From Liolophura sinensis (taxonomy: Eukaryota > Mollusca > Polyplacophora > Chitonida > Chitonidae): 64,000 nucleotides of DNA. The notes beneath the pieces are model-generated. The model was not told the origin of the DNA. It was given only the letters and a program-made list of their open reading frames with translations, and ran no database searches. Of the stretch, positions 53,901 to 64,000 are shown piece by piece (position 1 is the first letter of the stretch; each line of letters opens with the position of its first letter). The translations under genes were made by a program, and so were the position numbers. The stretch covers positions 20,657,127 through 20,721,126 of the forward strand of contig NC_088297.1 of assembly GCF_032854445.1 (NCBI RefSeq). The letters are read 5' to 3'.

Positions 53901-55705
53901 GCCAAAGATAGCAGGACATAATGCTCCACCAAGTCACAGTATACTGACAATGGATGAACTAGTATTTGGCTTTTGATTTTCTACAAAATGCCAGACCAAT
54001 ATATTTGAAGGTTCCTAAATTTAATATTTTTGACTTTTTGTATATATGTTACTTGCATTGGTGTACGATTGTCAGAATTCCATTGCCTAGAAGTATGCAA
54101 TTTCTCCATAGCTAGTCCCTACAGCACTTTACACTTTTCTTTGATTTCTAACACATTATGTGACGTATCTGTGCCATGTATTTTTTTCTCTCTATTGTGC
54201 AGCAAATGTTTGAGAAACAGCTGATGCATGGTGCGGAAAAATGTTCCCAAAACAGTTGTGTTGAAATACTGGAGAGTTTTTGAAAAAGGACAACAAGGAC
54301 AACTAAATTACATAATTGTTTTAGAGTTACTTGGAAATTTGAAAATAGTCAACAGGTTCTTAACTGCATAGCAACAATGATTAGCAAAATCATAGTTTTT
54401 AAATATGGAGTTTCGGTTTCAAGGTGTGGCCAGTTCTTGTTGCGTGAACTTCTACAGAAGACGTAACATGTGTAATGCGCTGTGTACTTCTAGGTGATTT
54501 ATTTATTTATTTATTTGATTGGTGTTTTACGCCATACTCAAGAATATTTCACTTATAGGACAGCCGCCATCATTATGGTTGGAAGTAACCTGACAGAGCT
54601 AGGGCAAAACCCATGACCGTCCGCAAGTTGGTGAGAGACATTCCCATATACGAGGTAGAGCTGGACTTGAACTCACAACAGCCGCAGCCTCCTGGGTCAT
54701 AGCGTCTAGATGATTTACAGTGTTATCACTGCCTTGACATATTGGTAACTTCTTGACAGGCCTTGTACTGTTTTTGTTGAGTAACCAATCTTATTTTGAG
54801 AATGACCTTGAATGTTGTAGGTTTCATCACAGGAGGGGAGGCGCGACTGTTTGAGGAGCAGGATTTAGGGGGCGGGGTGGTGGAAGGCGATGACGAGGAG
54901 CTTCTTGGATTTCTGCCTGATGCACGCACGCCAGACAAGACAGTCACCATGGTAACACAAGATCAGGGGGAAGAAGACAGTTCAGATTTACTACAGTAAG
55001 TTATTGACTTTTCTGGCTTATTGCCAATTACTACAAGTCTTGGTGTTAAAAGAGGTAACATTGAATGTGGTTAGGCCATCAGTTAACAAAATTTATAAGT
55101 TTGCCATTATAATTGAGTCAGATGGTTCGCACAAAGTAATCAAATGTTCATGATGTTGCTGCTATTTTCTTTTTTTTTGTAATATGACCTAATAATGTAG
55201 TGAAAAACAGATTATAAACAGATCAAATTAATGAACAAAATCCTTCAGCCATAATGAGGAAATCTATCATCCTGTTTGACTAGGTATTTAAGTGGTATGC
55301 TACTCTTTCCTTTCTGTTTTTAGTATCGATGATGATTTGGACAAATTTCTTGTCTTGGAAACAAAAAAGCCTGAAACAACTGAAGAAGTATTGCTCAAAG
55401 ACATGAACACAGAATCAAAAAGCCTGGCTGACACTAAACCAACTCTCAGTCCAAAACCCAAACCAGAGCTTCCACAAAAACCTGCCCTTGCTCAAAAACC
55501 AAAACTCCCTGGCAAGAAACCCACGTTACCAAAGAAACCAAGCATGGAACAAAAGGCTGGGGAGGAAGACCAGACAAGCAGACAACATGATAATACAGTG
55601 GCCAAGGGAGATAACCCAATGCAGGCATTGGCCAATGATGACATTTTAAAGTATATCCAGGACAATGCGTCATCTGCAGACAGTGACTTAGATTTGTTTT
55701 CCTGA
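50914..55705 (+). CDS. HS1BP3: HCLS1-binding protein 3, PX-domain protein, complete
   Basis: HS1BP3 has an N-terminal PX domain; in vertebrates it binds phosphatidic acid and restrains autophagy, and was named for binding HS1. Exons: 50914-50939, 51444-51606, 52977-53184, 53467-53694, 54821-54995 and 55324-55705 (TGA). The frame holds throughout, giving 393 residues, close to 392 in human. Visible parts: PX domain about residues 8-132 (TGLDISIPNY, FNVVVVSRLSFFKS, DVVQFM, RKYPDFEQL, LPPLPKKVL, LLEFLG); an acidic middle; LFEEQDLGG; IDDDLDKFL; a Pro-Lys tract (PKPKPELPQKPAL and LPGKKPTLPKKPS) fit for SH3 domains; and the C-terminal DDILKYIQD. The acceptor at 53466 (TTTTCTGAAG) was chosen because AG at 53440 would shift frame into a stop. 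Confidence 0.93.
51828..52775. repeat. 26-bp minisatellite, ~33 copies, in HS1BP3 intron 2
   Basis: The unit is 'ccatcatatg' plus 'tatgcccatcctaggg' (26 bp). Each holds two palindromes, CATATG and CCTAGG. The left edge (51828-51960) is degenerate. Since 26 is not a multiple of 3, open frames through it cycle through all three phases. Confidence 0.95.
53292..53430. repeat. 41-bp tandem repeat, ~3 copies, just before an HS1BP3 acceptor
   Basis: The unit is 'gattctccttaatgtcacta' plus 'tggctccattgtctatggtca'. It fills much of the 282-nt intron before exon 53467-53694. Confidence 0.92.
54496..54705 (-). mobile_element. SINE family A, minus orientation
   Basis: TTTATTTATTTATTTATTTG at the left, 'gattggtgttttacgccata', 'ccgccatcattatggttgga', then a B-box-like region 'ctggacttgaactcacaaca' and 'cctcctgggtcatagcg' at the right. 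It lies ~115 bp upstream of HS1BP3 exon 54821-54995. Confidence 0.88.
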
Positions 55706-55760
55706 AAACTCAAAATTAACTCTAAAAAGAGGAGTAATAAATATTATATTTTATCTTTTT
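55706..55760 (+). terminator. HS1BP3: HS1BP3 3' end with poly(A) signal
   Basis: AATAAA at 55736-55741 lies 31 bp after the stop codon and is followed by a T-rich stretch. A short 3'UTR fits; a longer form is possible. Confidence 0.6.
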
Positions 55761-55974
55761 TATATGCCACTCCGAACCATATTTTTTTTTCTTTTTCTTT
55801 CATAGAAGCTACTGACCAGTGAGGTTGTATTCCTTGAATCCAGCTTTCGCTACATGTAGTTCAGGTGTGGGTTTTAGTCAGAGTTTGTCAGATAACAAGC
55901 AAGACATAGTGGTTAACACTGGGCAGTTTCCTCCACCTGTGATACCTGTAATACAGGTGAGTAATTGGCCATGC

Positions 55975-56190
55975 CTCAATGTAAGGGTTACAGACACCAT
56001 GTATTTGACACGTCACCCAATATAAAGGTTACTAACACCATGTATTTGACACCTTTACACAATTTGAGGGTTACTGACACTATATACAGTATTTGACACC
56101 AAGCCCAATATGAGTGCTACTGACACCATATATTTGACACTTCACTGAATATGAGGTTTTTCTGACAGCATGTATTTAATGTCTTGCCCA
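55975..56190. repeat. ~47-bp degenerate tandem repeat, 4-5 copies
   Basis: Repeats of 'ggttactgacaccatgtatt' plus 'tgacac...cacccaatat(g)a', with substitutions and small length changes. Confidence 0.8.
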
Positions 56191-56199
56191 ATATACCTG

Positions 56200-56455
56200 G
56201 GTAAGACTTTGTAAAAATCATACTTGCTGCTGCCTCGCATGCCATTATTGCAAAGAAACATGACTGGTCGGCCCTTTGTCGGTATAATGTGACTGGGTAG
56301 GGTGTCATCTCCTGTGTCTTCAGCATGATACTTCAGTGGTGGCATCAGGCACTTTGGTGGCATGGACTTGCCCTGCCACAAGAAGACACAGTATATGTAC
56401 TCACAATTAATGACTCCTCATCGTTGTATTACTGAGAAAGTACAACATTAAAGCC
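56200..56455 (+). mobile_element. SINE family B, truncated
   Basis: It shares 'cttgctgctgcctcgcatgc', 'cggtataatgtgactggg', 'gccctgccacaagaagacac' and 'taatgactcctcatcgttgt' with the copy at 38708. The tRNA-like head is missing. Confidence 0.8.
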
Positions 56456-56764
56456 TAAGTATACATACAAACAGACTGATGCTGATGCACAGGGTTTGAT
56501 TATAGACGTGACTAAGCAAGCACTGTGCGCATATCGTAGGGTATATCGCATCGTACTTCATTCATTGATAATGAGTAAAGCGGGACAACATATGCCCGCT
56601 AATATTTATATCAGCCTGTGCAAATACAGAACAGCCGTCTTTGAAGCACTGTTTACGACTCTGAAATGCAAACACCATGCCCAGTGATTGTATGAACACT
56701 TGTCCAGTAGATTTTAAAGCCTTAGCCAGACTGACATGACTGAACCGGTGTCTGGGATTGATTT

Positions 56765-56975
56765 TTTTTATTTATTCATTGATCATTTCTAGTTGTCACC
56801 ATACTCAAGAAGTTTCACTTCCCTGCATGCGACAAGTATTCTTTACCAAATTGTGGTTGTCTTTAACCATCATTAGTCACAAAAGCCTTGTGAACAGGCC
56901 AAGGCTGGGATTGAACTGCTCCTCGTTTGTCCTAGCAATTGAAAGACAAGTGTCTCAACCACATAGCTTGGGCCC
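56765..56975 (-). mobile_element. tRNA-derived SINE, family C copy 2
   Basis: The minus-strand head is AAGCTATGTGGTTGAGACAC, then 'tcaattgctaggacaaacga', then B-box-like AGTTCAATCCCAGCC. The left end is 'tttatttattcattgatca'. Compare 4340-4575. Confidence 0.6.
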
Positions 56976-57003
56976 ACTTCATAGAACCGCTGTACCAGTA
57001 CCT

Positions 57004-57201
57004 TAATTCCTCAACCTTTTCACATATGAAAGAGCAACTTTCAGTTCAATTTTTGCACACTTTTTAATTTGATTTTGGAGACAAAACAATATTGGTGGAA
57101 TTAGCCAATTTCAGGTCTTGACAAAAAGTATAATTTTATCAGTCAGCACAGAATAATACTTGAATAAACACCTTGCACACATGTGAAAAGGTTGAAGAAT
57201 G
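57004..57201. mobile_element. MITE-like element, family D copy 5
   Basis: TAATTCCTCAACCTTTTCAC at the left and GTGAAAAGGTTGAAGAATGA at the right form terminal inverted repeats. The interior 'gattttggagacaaaac' matches copy 1. Confidence 0.85.
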
Positions 57202-58380
57202 ACATAAGTGCTGTACCGTTAGCAACAGTAAACGGCTTTTGCTGAAGCATTCTCTGAATTCAGGCTTTTCCCAGCTGTCTGTCACAGATGCAGAGCTGGT
57301 GTAAATCCTTGTTAGCTAAACTCTTTTCATCACTTTCATTAAAAAAAGAGCTACAACATTTTTCCACAAACTCTATACTCAACACCACAAACAAAAGAAC
57401 AGTTGCATACAATCCAGGAAACTATTTATTATTTTTTTCTCCGATACAACATCTTCCATAAATTAACAATTAATAAATATGAGTCTAACATGAATACATT
57501 TTAGTACGGTTGCTATGACAACTAGAGCCACCTGGGCGAGTTGGATGAGGTTACACATTGCAAGTTAACAACAGAGGTTGATACAAAAACTAGGAGATCC
57601 ATTGTCTTATACAAAATATATATACACATACACTAATACAAATGATACAAGAGGTACAGGAAATGCATGAATTAACGAGATGTTTTCCATACAAATGGCG
57701 TACAACCATGTACAACAAAAACAACAAGGAAAACGGGCATATAATTATGATCTGAGGACTTCATATTAAAAAAACAAAAAACAAAAAACAATCCACTGTA
57801 AGGCTTCAGGGATTCAAACTGTGACATGAATTTCACTGTGGATACATGTATGTCCACAGAGTTGTGACGACCTCCACAATTGTGACGTTGCACCCACTAA
57901 TGCATTCATGAATGCATTACAATGCATGAAAATGTAGTTACAAATGGAACTTTTAAATACAGTTTCTTGCACTAAACACATCTGCGCACATCTTTTGGTA
58001 CAAAATGGTAACAAAATGCACGTATAATGAAAAACCGTAAGTTTCAAGATATGCGATACCAGGTAAGCCCAAAGTAATAGTGGCTTGTGACTTTCTTGCA
58101 AGTGATAAATGAAATACTTACAATATTAAAAAATGTTTCAAAAAAAAAAAAAAAATCATGAAATGATTGTGGATATGATTTGATGTTTACGTGGCCTTAT
58201 TCAAAAACAATGTGTAATGTTCACAGGTAAAATCTTTTTGCACGAAACAAGCTGTTCTGATACTACGTTTAATGTAGTATCAACTTGGAGCACTGAATGA
58301 AGTTGAAATGTTTAGTCATTCAACAATACTAATAACATGAATGAGACCTGTATACCGCAATATCTTGAACTGTCATAATC
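57202..58380. other. Intergenic A/T-rich stretch, no gene recognised
   Basis: Only short spurious open frames. On the minus strand AATAAA occurs at 57425-57430 and could end a transcript coming from the right of the window. A short poly-A run is at 58139-58155. Confidence 0.4.
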
Positions 58381-58384
58381 CGTT

Positions 58385-59790
58385 CTACACACCTGAAGTC
58401 TGTAATATCCATACCTGTAGATTCATATTTCCTCGCACACACCTGTAGACGCATATTCTGTCATACACACCTGTAGACTGTCATATTCCGTCATACACAC
58501 CTATAGACTGTCATATTCCGTCATACACACCTGTAAACTGTCCTATTCCGTCATACACACCTGTAGACTCATATTCCGCCATACACACTTATAGACTGTC
58601 CTACTCCATCATACACACCTGTAGACTGACATATTCTGTCATACACACCTGTAGACTGTCATATACACATCTGTAGACTGTCATATTCCGTCATACACTC
58701 CTGTAGACTGTCCTATTCCGTCATACACTCCTGTAGACTGTCATATTCTGTCATACACACCTGTAGACTGTCATATTCCATCATACACACCTATAGATTG
58801 TCCTATTCTGTAATACACACCTATAGACTGTCATATTCCATCATACACACCTATAGACTGTCATATTCCGTCATACACACCTGTAGACTGTCATATTCTG
58901 TCATACACTCCTGTAGAATGTCATATTCTGTCATATACACCTTTAGATTTGTATTCCATCATACACACCTGTAGACTGTCATATATACATCTGTAGACTG
59001 TCATATTCCATCAAACACACCTGTAGACTGTCATATTCTGTCATACACACCTGTAGACTGTCACATCCCATCATACACACCTGTACCCTGTCATATACAC
59101 AGATATAGGTTGTCGTATTCTGTCAAACACACCTGTAGACTGTCATATTCCGTCATACACACCTGTAGACTGTCATATTCTGTCATACACACCTGTAGAC
59201 TGTCATATTCCGTCATACACTCCTGTAGAATGTCATATTCTGTCATACACACCTGTAGACTGTCATATACACATCTGTAGACTGTCATATTCCATCAAAC
59301 ACACCTGCGCTAGCGCAGCGTAATGACCCAGGAGTCTCTCACCAATGCGGTCGCTGTGAGTTCAAGTCCAGCTCATGCTGGCGGCCGTATGTGAGAAGGT
59401 CTGTCAGCAACCTGCGGATGGTCGTGGGTTTCCCCCGGGCTCTGCCCGGTTTCCACCCACCATAATGCTGGCCGCCGTCGTATAAGTGAAATATTCTTGA
59501 GTACGGCGTAAAACACCAATCAAAAAAAAAAAAAAAAAAAAAAAAAATCAAACACACCTGTAGACTGTCATATTCTGTGATACACACCTGTAAACTGTCA
59601 CATCCCATCATACACACCTGTACCCTGTCATATACACAGATATAGGTTTTTACTTATTCTGTCAAACACACCTGTAGACTGTCATATTCTGTCATACACA
59701 CCTATAGACTGTCATATTCTGTAATACACACCTGTAGACTGTCATACGCACCTGTAGACTGTCATACGCACCTGTAGGCTGTCATATTGT
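58385..59790. repeat. 30-bp minisatellite, interrupted by a SINE
   Basis: The unit is 'tcatacacacctgtagactg' plus 'tcatattccg' (30 bp), with truncated and diverged copies; roughly 35 in total. The array runs 58385-59307 and resumes at 59548. The interruption is the SINE at 59308-59547. Confidence 0.95.
59308..59547 (+). mobile_element. SINE family A inserted in the 30-bp array, with target-site duplication
   Basis: The 13-bp direct repeat TCAAACACACCTG flanks it exactly (59295-59307 and 59548-59560). The element is 240 bp: it starts inside the tRNA head (CGCTAGCGCAGCGTAATGAC), has B-box-like GTGAGTTCAAGTCCAGCTC, the body 'gtttcccccgggctctgccc', the 3' end 'aaaacaccaatc' and a ~26-base A tail. 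It is the least diverged copy here and thus probably the youngest. Confidence 0.95.
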
Positions 59791-59887
59791 ACATTTAGGT
59801 GTTCTATATTAGGTCAAGGGGTTGTTTAGGGGGGCGACTTGTGTGAACCTTCACAAACCAACATTCGCTGACAACAAGGCAGGTCTT

Positions 59888-60705
59888 TCTTGTTACGTTG
59901 TACCTGTGTGTGGGTTTTCCAGGTATAGGTGCCCGTTCATGTGCAGCCAAGTTATACATGTGTGTGGGTGTTCCAGGTAAAGGTGCCCATTCAGGTGCAG
60001 CCAAGTTGTACATGCGTGTGGGTGTACCAGGTAAAGGTGCCTGTTCAGGTGCAGCCAAGTCGTACGTGTGTGTGGGTGTTCCAGGTAAAGGTGCCCGTTC
60101 AGGCGCAGCCAAGTTGTACATGTGTGTGAGTTTTCCAGGTAAAAGGTGCCAGTTTAGGTGCAGTCAAGTTGTACATGTATGTGGGTGTTCCAGGTAAAGG
60201 CGCGCATTCAGCTGCAGCCAAGTTGTACATGTGTGTGGGTGTTCCAGGTAAAGGTGCCCGTTCAGGTACAGCCAAGTTGTACATGTGAGTGGATGTTCCA
60301 GGTAAAGGTGCCCGTTCAGGTACAGCCAAGTTGTACATGTGTGTGGGTGTTCCAGGTAAAGGTGCCTGTTCAGATGCAGCCAAGTCGTATGTGTGTGGGG
60401 GTGTTCCAGGTAAAGGTGTCCGTTCACGTGCAGCCAAGTCGTACTTGTGTGGGTGTTCCAGGTAAAGGCGCCAGTTTAGGTGCAGTCAAGTTGTACATGT
60501 ATGTGGGTGTTCCAGGTAAATGTGCTGGTTTAGCTGCAGCCAAGTTTTAGATGTGTGTGGGTGTTCCAGGTAAAGGCGCTAGTTTAGGTGCAGCCAAGTT
60601 GTAAATTTGTGTGGGTGTTCCAGTTAAAGGCGCCAGTTTAGGTGCAGCCAAGTTGTACATGTGTGTGGGTGTTCCAGGTAAAGGTGCCGGTATAGGTGCA
60701 GTTAA
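59888..60705. repeat. 54-bp minisatellite, ~15 copies
   Basis: The unit is 'gtgtgtgggtgttccaggta' plus 'aaggtgcccgttcaggtgca' plus 'gccaagttgtacat' (54 bp = 18 codons). Several frames on both strands stay open for long stretches as 18-residue repeats. Each unit includes CAGGTAAAG, which looks like a splice donor. Confidence 0.95.
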
Positions 60706-61117
60706 ATTCTGTGTGACTAACGATTATGTCAGATTAGTTCTATTGGAAAGAAAAAAAATCATGTGAACAATGAATTGGAATGAGACACTGGCAAACATCA
60801 ATTTGTTACTGACAAACATCAAAAATAACGAAACTTTTACAAATACACCGCTGTGTCATTTACAACATAAAATGTGCAGGTAATTATAATTCACAATGTC
60901 ACACATATTCATAAACACTACTGAAGTCTCCATTTCTGACCACTCTTGTATATTACACACCTGCAAAACAAAAAAACAATTAACATACCACTACGGAAAC
61001 ATTAAAGACTTGTCTGATTGTCAATTTACATGTACAACAGAGACGCAAAAATATATCTATTCCAATACCACGCTGCACAAAAAAGATCTGAAACAAATCC
61101 ATAAGATTTGAAAGAAA

Positions 61118-61262
61118 ACAGTGAACAAGAGAACAGTGGTGCACAAAGTGAACAAAGACAACAGTGGTGCACAAAGTGAACAAAGTCAACAGCACTGCAC
61201 AAAGTGGACAAAGACAACAGCACAGCACAAAGTGGACAAAGACAACAGCACAGCACAAAGGG
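61118..61262. repeat. 28-bp tandem repeat, ~5 copies
   Basis: The unit is 'gtggacaaagacaacagcac' plus 'agcacaaa', more diverged at the left end ('gaacagtggtgcacaaag'). Confidence 0.88.
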
Positions 61263-62699
61263 AATATGCAGTTTTGCTAAAAATGAACAGCAAGGTGAAA
61301 AATAAACAGCTCAGGACAAAGTGAAACAGTAATGACGTGACAATAAAGTGAGCAGTATTGGACAAAGTGAGCCGCATATTATGGAGGATCGAACATCAAA
61401 ATATGGCTACAACACAGAACAAAGTGTACTCGGCCCGGTTTCACGAAGCACCCCTAACATTACGTTCACTTAACTCCTACACTAACCAGTACTGTGCTAC
61501 ATGGTAGTAGCAAGCCCGTGATGTTAAAACAGCTTTGTGAAACTGGGCCCAGGTGTACAAATAACCAAATGTGAATGATATTAAAAACAAAGCAACCACT
61601 GTTAAACTGAACATGAACTGTGAACACTAATTTCGTGAAACAGTCCTTGAAAACCACATTCCTAATTTAAACCCCTAAATAAAATCACACAACGCAACAA
61701 CAAAAAAGAGCCTCACATCACGTCACATGCAATGTAAGCACAATCTAAGAATATTATTATATCAAACTGACATATTCAAATTTTAATCATCAAACACAGA
61801 AAAATAATTTTCACTTATTACAAACATTAGATGTTCAAAAGTTAACTGCAGCTACAGAAACCATACCACTCAAAAAGTCATGTCTTATCTTTCTAGTAGA
61901 ATATCAACACTGACTCCATGTGATATAAAGTTAGTTTTCAAATTATCAACCATACAGGAATGTTTCTGTGATGAGACAAGATTTAATTTTTCCACAGGTG
62001 TTAGTCTAACCCAAGGTAAAACGATATATTGTTAAGCAAACAAAACAATTATAAGGTTAATCTTTGAGGAACCATAAGATGAAAGTTTCCTCAAAATTCC
62101 TCTGTGTAACTACAATATGCTGATCACAACAAACAAAAAATGCCTGAAAATGTCTCACATTGGTTACTCAAACTTTTACCGTAACAATACTTGGTTATCG
62201 AAGTCAAGGCTAAGGAAGAATATAAACATCTGTTACAAAAACCAGTGCATTATACCAGTCATTCTTATGTTACAAAGCACAAAAGTATCCAAGTGCTAAT
62301 CAGAATGACAGGAAGTATTGTGCTTCATGTGAAATAGGTTAAAAAAAAAACATTAGACTTTTTGTCCCAAAAAATGAAAGACATTGTCTGTCACTGCTTA
62401 CTATGCCGCTTGCTTAGCTATTATGATGCTATTCCCCACTCCCACCTATTCCCAAACTGGCTAGGCTAGCCTCATTAAGTCAGACTCCATCATCATATCT
62501 CAATCTACAAGTACCCAGCAAACAGATCATGTAAAACATGACAGGCTCTTGCAGATCTTGTGTGCATTTTCTCATCCAGTCTGAATTTGTATTAATTCCA
62601 AAAGTACCAAGGATTGCGCTCAAGTGAAGGAAAGGGGCACCATTCAGTTATGCACTGAAGAAAGACAATGTTGGGTAATAGCTACTTACTGTTATGGTG

Positions 62700-62950
62700 A
62701 CATCAGAGTGCACATTTAATTTCATTAAGTGTCAATACATAAACTTTCACAGACTGGAGAGCAACTGCCATGCCTCATAATGCTAATCTGCCTCCAATAT
62801 GGCAGACACTGAAATGTTCTGTTCACATCTGGGTGCACGCATGCTGTACTGTGATTTTATAAAGCGTCAATATACCAACTTTCACAGTCTGGAGCACAGC
62901 TATACCTGCCACTGCTAATCAGGCTCCAATAAGGCTGACCTGGTACTATT
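62700..62950. repeat. ~125-bp direct repeat, two diverged copies
   Basis: 'gtcaatacataaactttcac' plus 'agactggaga' and 'gctaatctgcctccaatatg' recur as 'gtcaatataccaactttcac' plus 'agtctggagc' and 'gctaatcaggctccaataag'. Confidence 0.75.
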
Positions 62951-64000
62951 CTGCAAGGTTGGCACACCCTCTAAAGACATGCGACAAGATCTGCATACAT
63001 CTATACCTGTACCAGTGGATTAGCCTTTACGTGTACAAGTGACAAGAGACATCTGAAACTTTTCCAGGAAAGGAAACCTTATACAAATACACATTAAGCT
63101 CTTATAAATCACAGGGTAAAATGTTACAAATATTCAGCAGTTACTTCAGTGGATGGGTATGGATATGGCGGCCATCTTGGTTGTCATGGTAACAAATACT
63201 GTTGGGCAATCACACTGACATTCTTTGTGAGGACTGAACAGAAATGTCAGTTTATCATAATCATTAAGCTCCATATGGGTGGTTCAAAATTATTGTTGAC
63301 CTACAAATATATTTAAGTGGTCAAATTTCTCTCAAAATGTTAGCTTTAAGCTTCACAACAAAAACTTTGTCTGGTTCTTGACCTCTGAGTACATATTTTC
63401 CCTAAACACAAGAATATTATCACAGGCAAAGGAAACTAAGACTAAAACGAAGTATTTATCAGATGAAAGATCATTAAACACTGCCCAAGAAAACAGTTTG
63501 ATTTACTTTTACAGAATTTTTCTAAGCGAGTAAAACATATATGTAGTATTCTAAGGTGACCTGCTGGGATCCAGAGGGTATCACTGACATCACAACAATA
63601 ATTGTGGCTTGAAATAGTTTATTTCAAGATTCATTTGGTGCATGTGCACTCATGGCTATAAATGTGGATGTATTCTCAATGATGACATCTAGCCGCTTAT
63701 GTGCACCGCGTGTCAAAATTCTGATGTGGTCAGAAAAGGCCACCGAAAAATTCAATGTTTCAAATGCAGGTCGAAAAATATTCTCAAAAAATAAATCAAT
63801 GAATTTTACTGTACAGTATTTAATGGTCGTCTATCTGACATATATACTTCATACTAGTGTTTTCTTTCCACTGAACAGCTGTGTTCATAAAATGGGGCAA
63901 GAACTCCTGATTTACACAGTTACCTCCCCTGAATATATCATTAACGAAACCACTTCCATGTTGTTAAGCTAGATATAACACAAGTATATGAGTTATTATT

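Larger units (their letters stand above)
60706..64000. other. A-rich stretch without recognised gene
   Basis: No conserved coding segment or confident splice-framed exon on either strand. It includes a 28-bp tandem repeat at 61118-61262 and a ~125-bp two-copy repeat near 62700-62950. A minus-strand 3'UTR of a gene beyond the right edge would fit the base composition, but nothing proves it. Confidence 0.35.

Noticed and set aside
58385..59790. CRISPR array
   Set aside because: Units are directly adjacent with no unique spacers, and the genome is eukaryotic.
59804..60550. Repetitive-protein gene on either strand across the 54-bp array
   Set aside because: Several frames on both strands are equally open, the array has indels that break each frame, and there is no flanking exon. 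Kept only as a finding to test.

Overview
The window is animal nuclear DNA: intron-rich, AT-rich, with four conserved protein-coding genes, tRNA-derived SINEs, MITE-like elements and many minisatellites. The best guess is a lophotrochozoan, probably a mollusc. This rests on the SINE whose 3' half reads 'cataatgctggc...gtataagtgaaatattcttgagta...caccaatcaaataaata', on the abundance of TACATGTA, and on protein similarity. The species cannot be named from sequence alone.

Layout. (1) 1-5.6 kb, minus strand: the 5' part of FBXO9 (F-box only protein 9), six coding exons, 168 codons; the F-box half lies beyond the left edge. An 85-bp tandem array at the edge repeats the end of its last visible exon. 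(2) 5.6-6.5 kb: a divergent promoter region with YY1-like motifs on both sides. (3) 6.5-46.4 kb, plus strand: PI4KB (phosphatidylinositol 4-kinase beta), with a predicted non-coding first exon, an ~18-kb first intron full of repeats, 14 coding exons (1070 aa predicted) and a long 3'UTR that begins with a 49-bp tandem array. (4) 48.2-50.7 kb, minus strand: UQCRB (complex III subunit 7), four exons, complete, 113 aa. (5) 50.9-55.7 kb, plus strand: HS1BP3 (PX-domain protein), six exons, complete, 393 aa. Its start codon is only 198 bp from that of UQCRB, a compact head-to-head pair. (6) 55.8-64 kb: no gene recognised; minisatellites of 30, 54 and 28 bp, a SINE inserted into the 30-bp array with a clear target-site duplication, other SINE and MITE copies, and A-rich sequence that could be the 3'UTR of a minus-strand gene outside the window.

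The exon models were assembled by hand from GT/AG sites, phase agreement and remembered homologues. All four models keep the reading frame across every junction. PI4KB makes Golgi PI4P, HS1BP3 carries a lipid-binding PX domain, FBXO9 is a ubiquitin-ligase receptor and UQCRB is respiratory. They are unrelated housekeeping neighbours, not an operon-like system. I found no undescribed multi-gene system. The most unusual signals are the mini-exon-like tandem array in FBXO9, a partial exon duplication at a PI4KB splice acceptor, the alternating 49/50-bp satellite at 20-21.5 kb, and a cysteine-rich extended N-terminal half of PI4KB.
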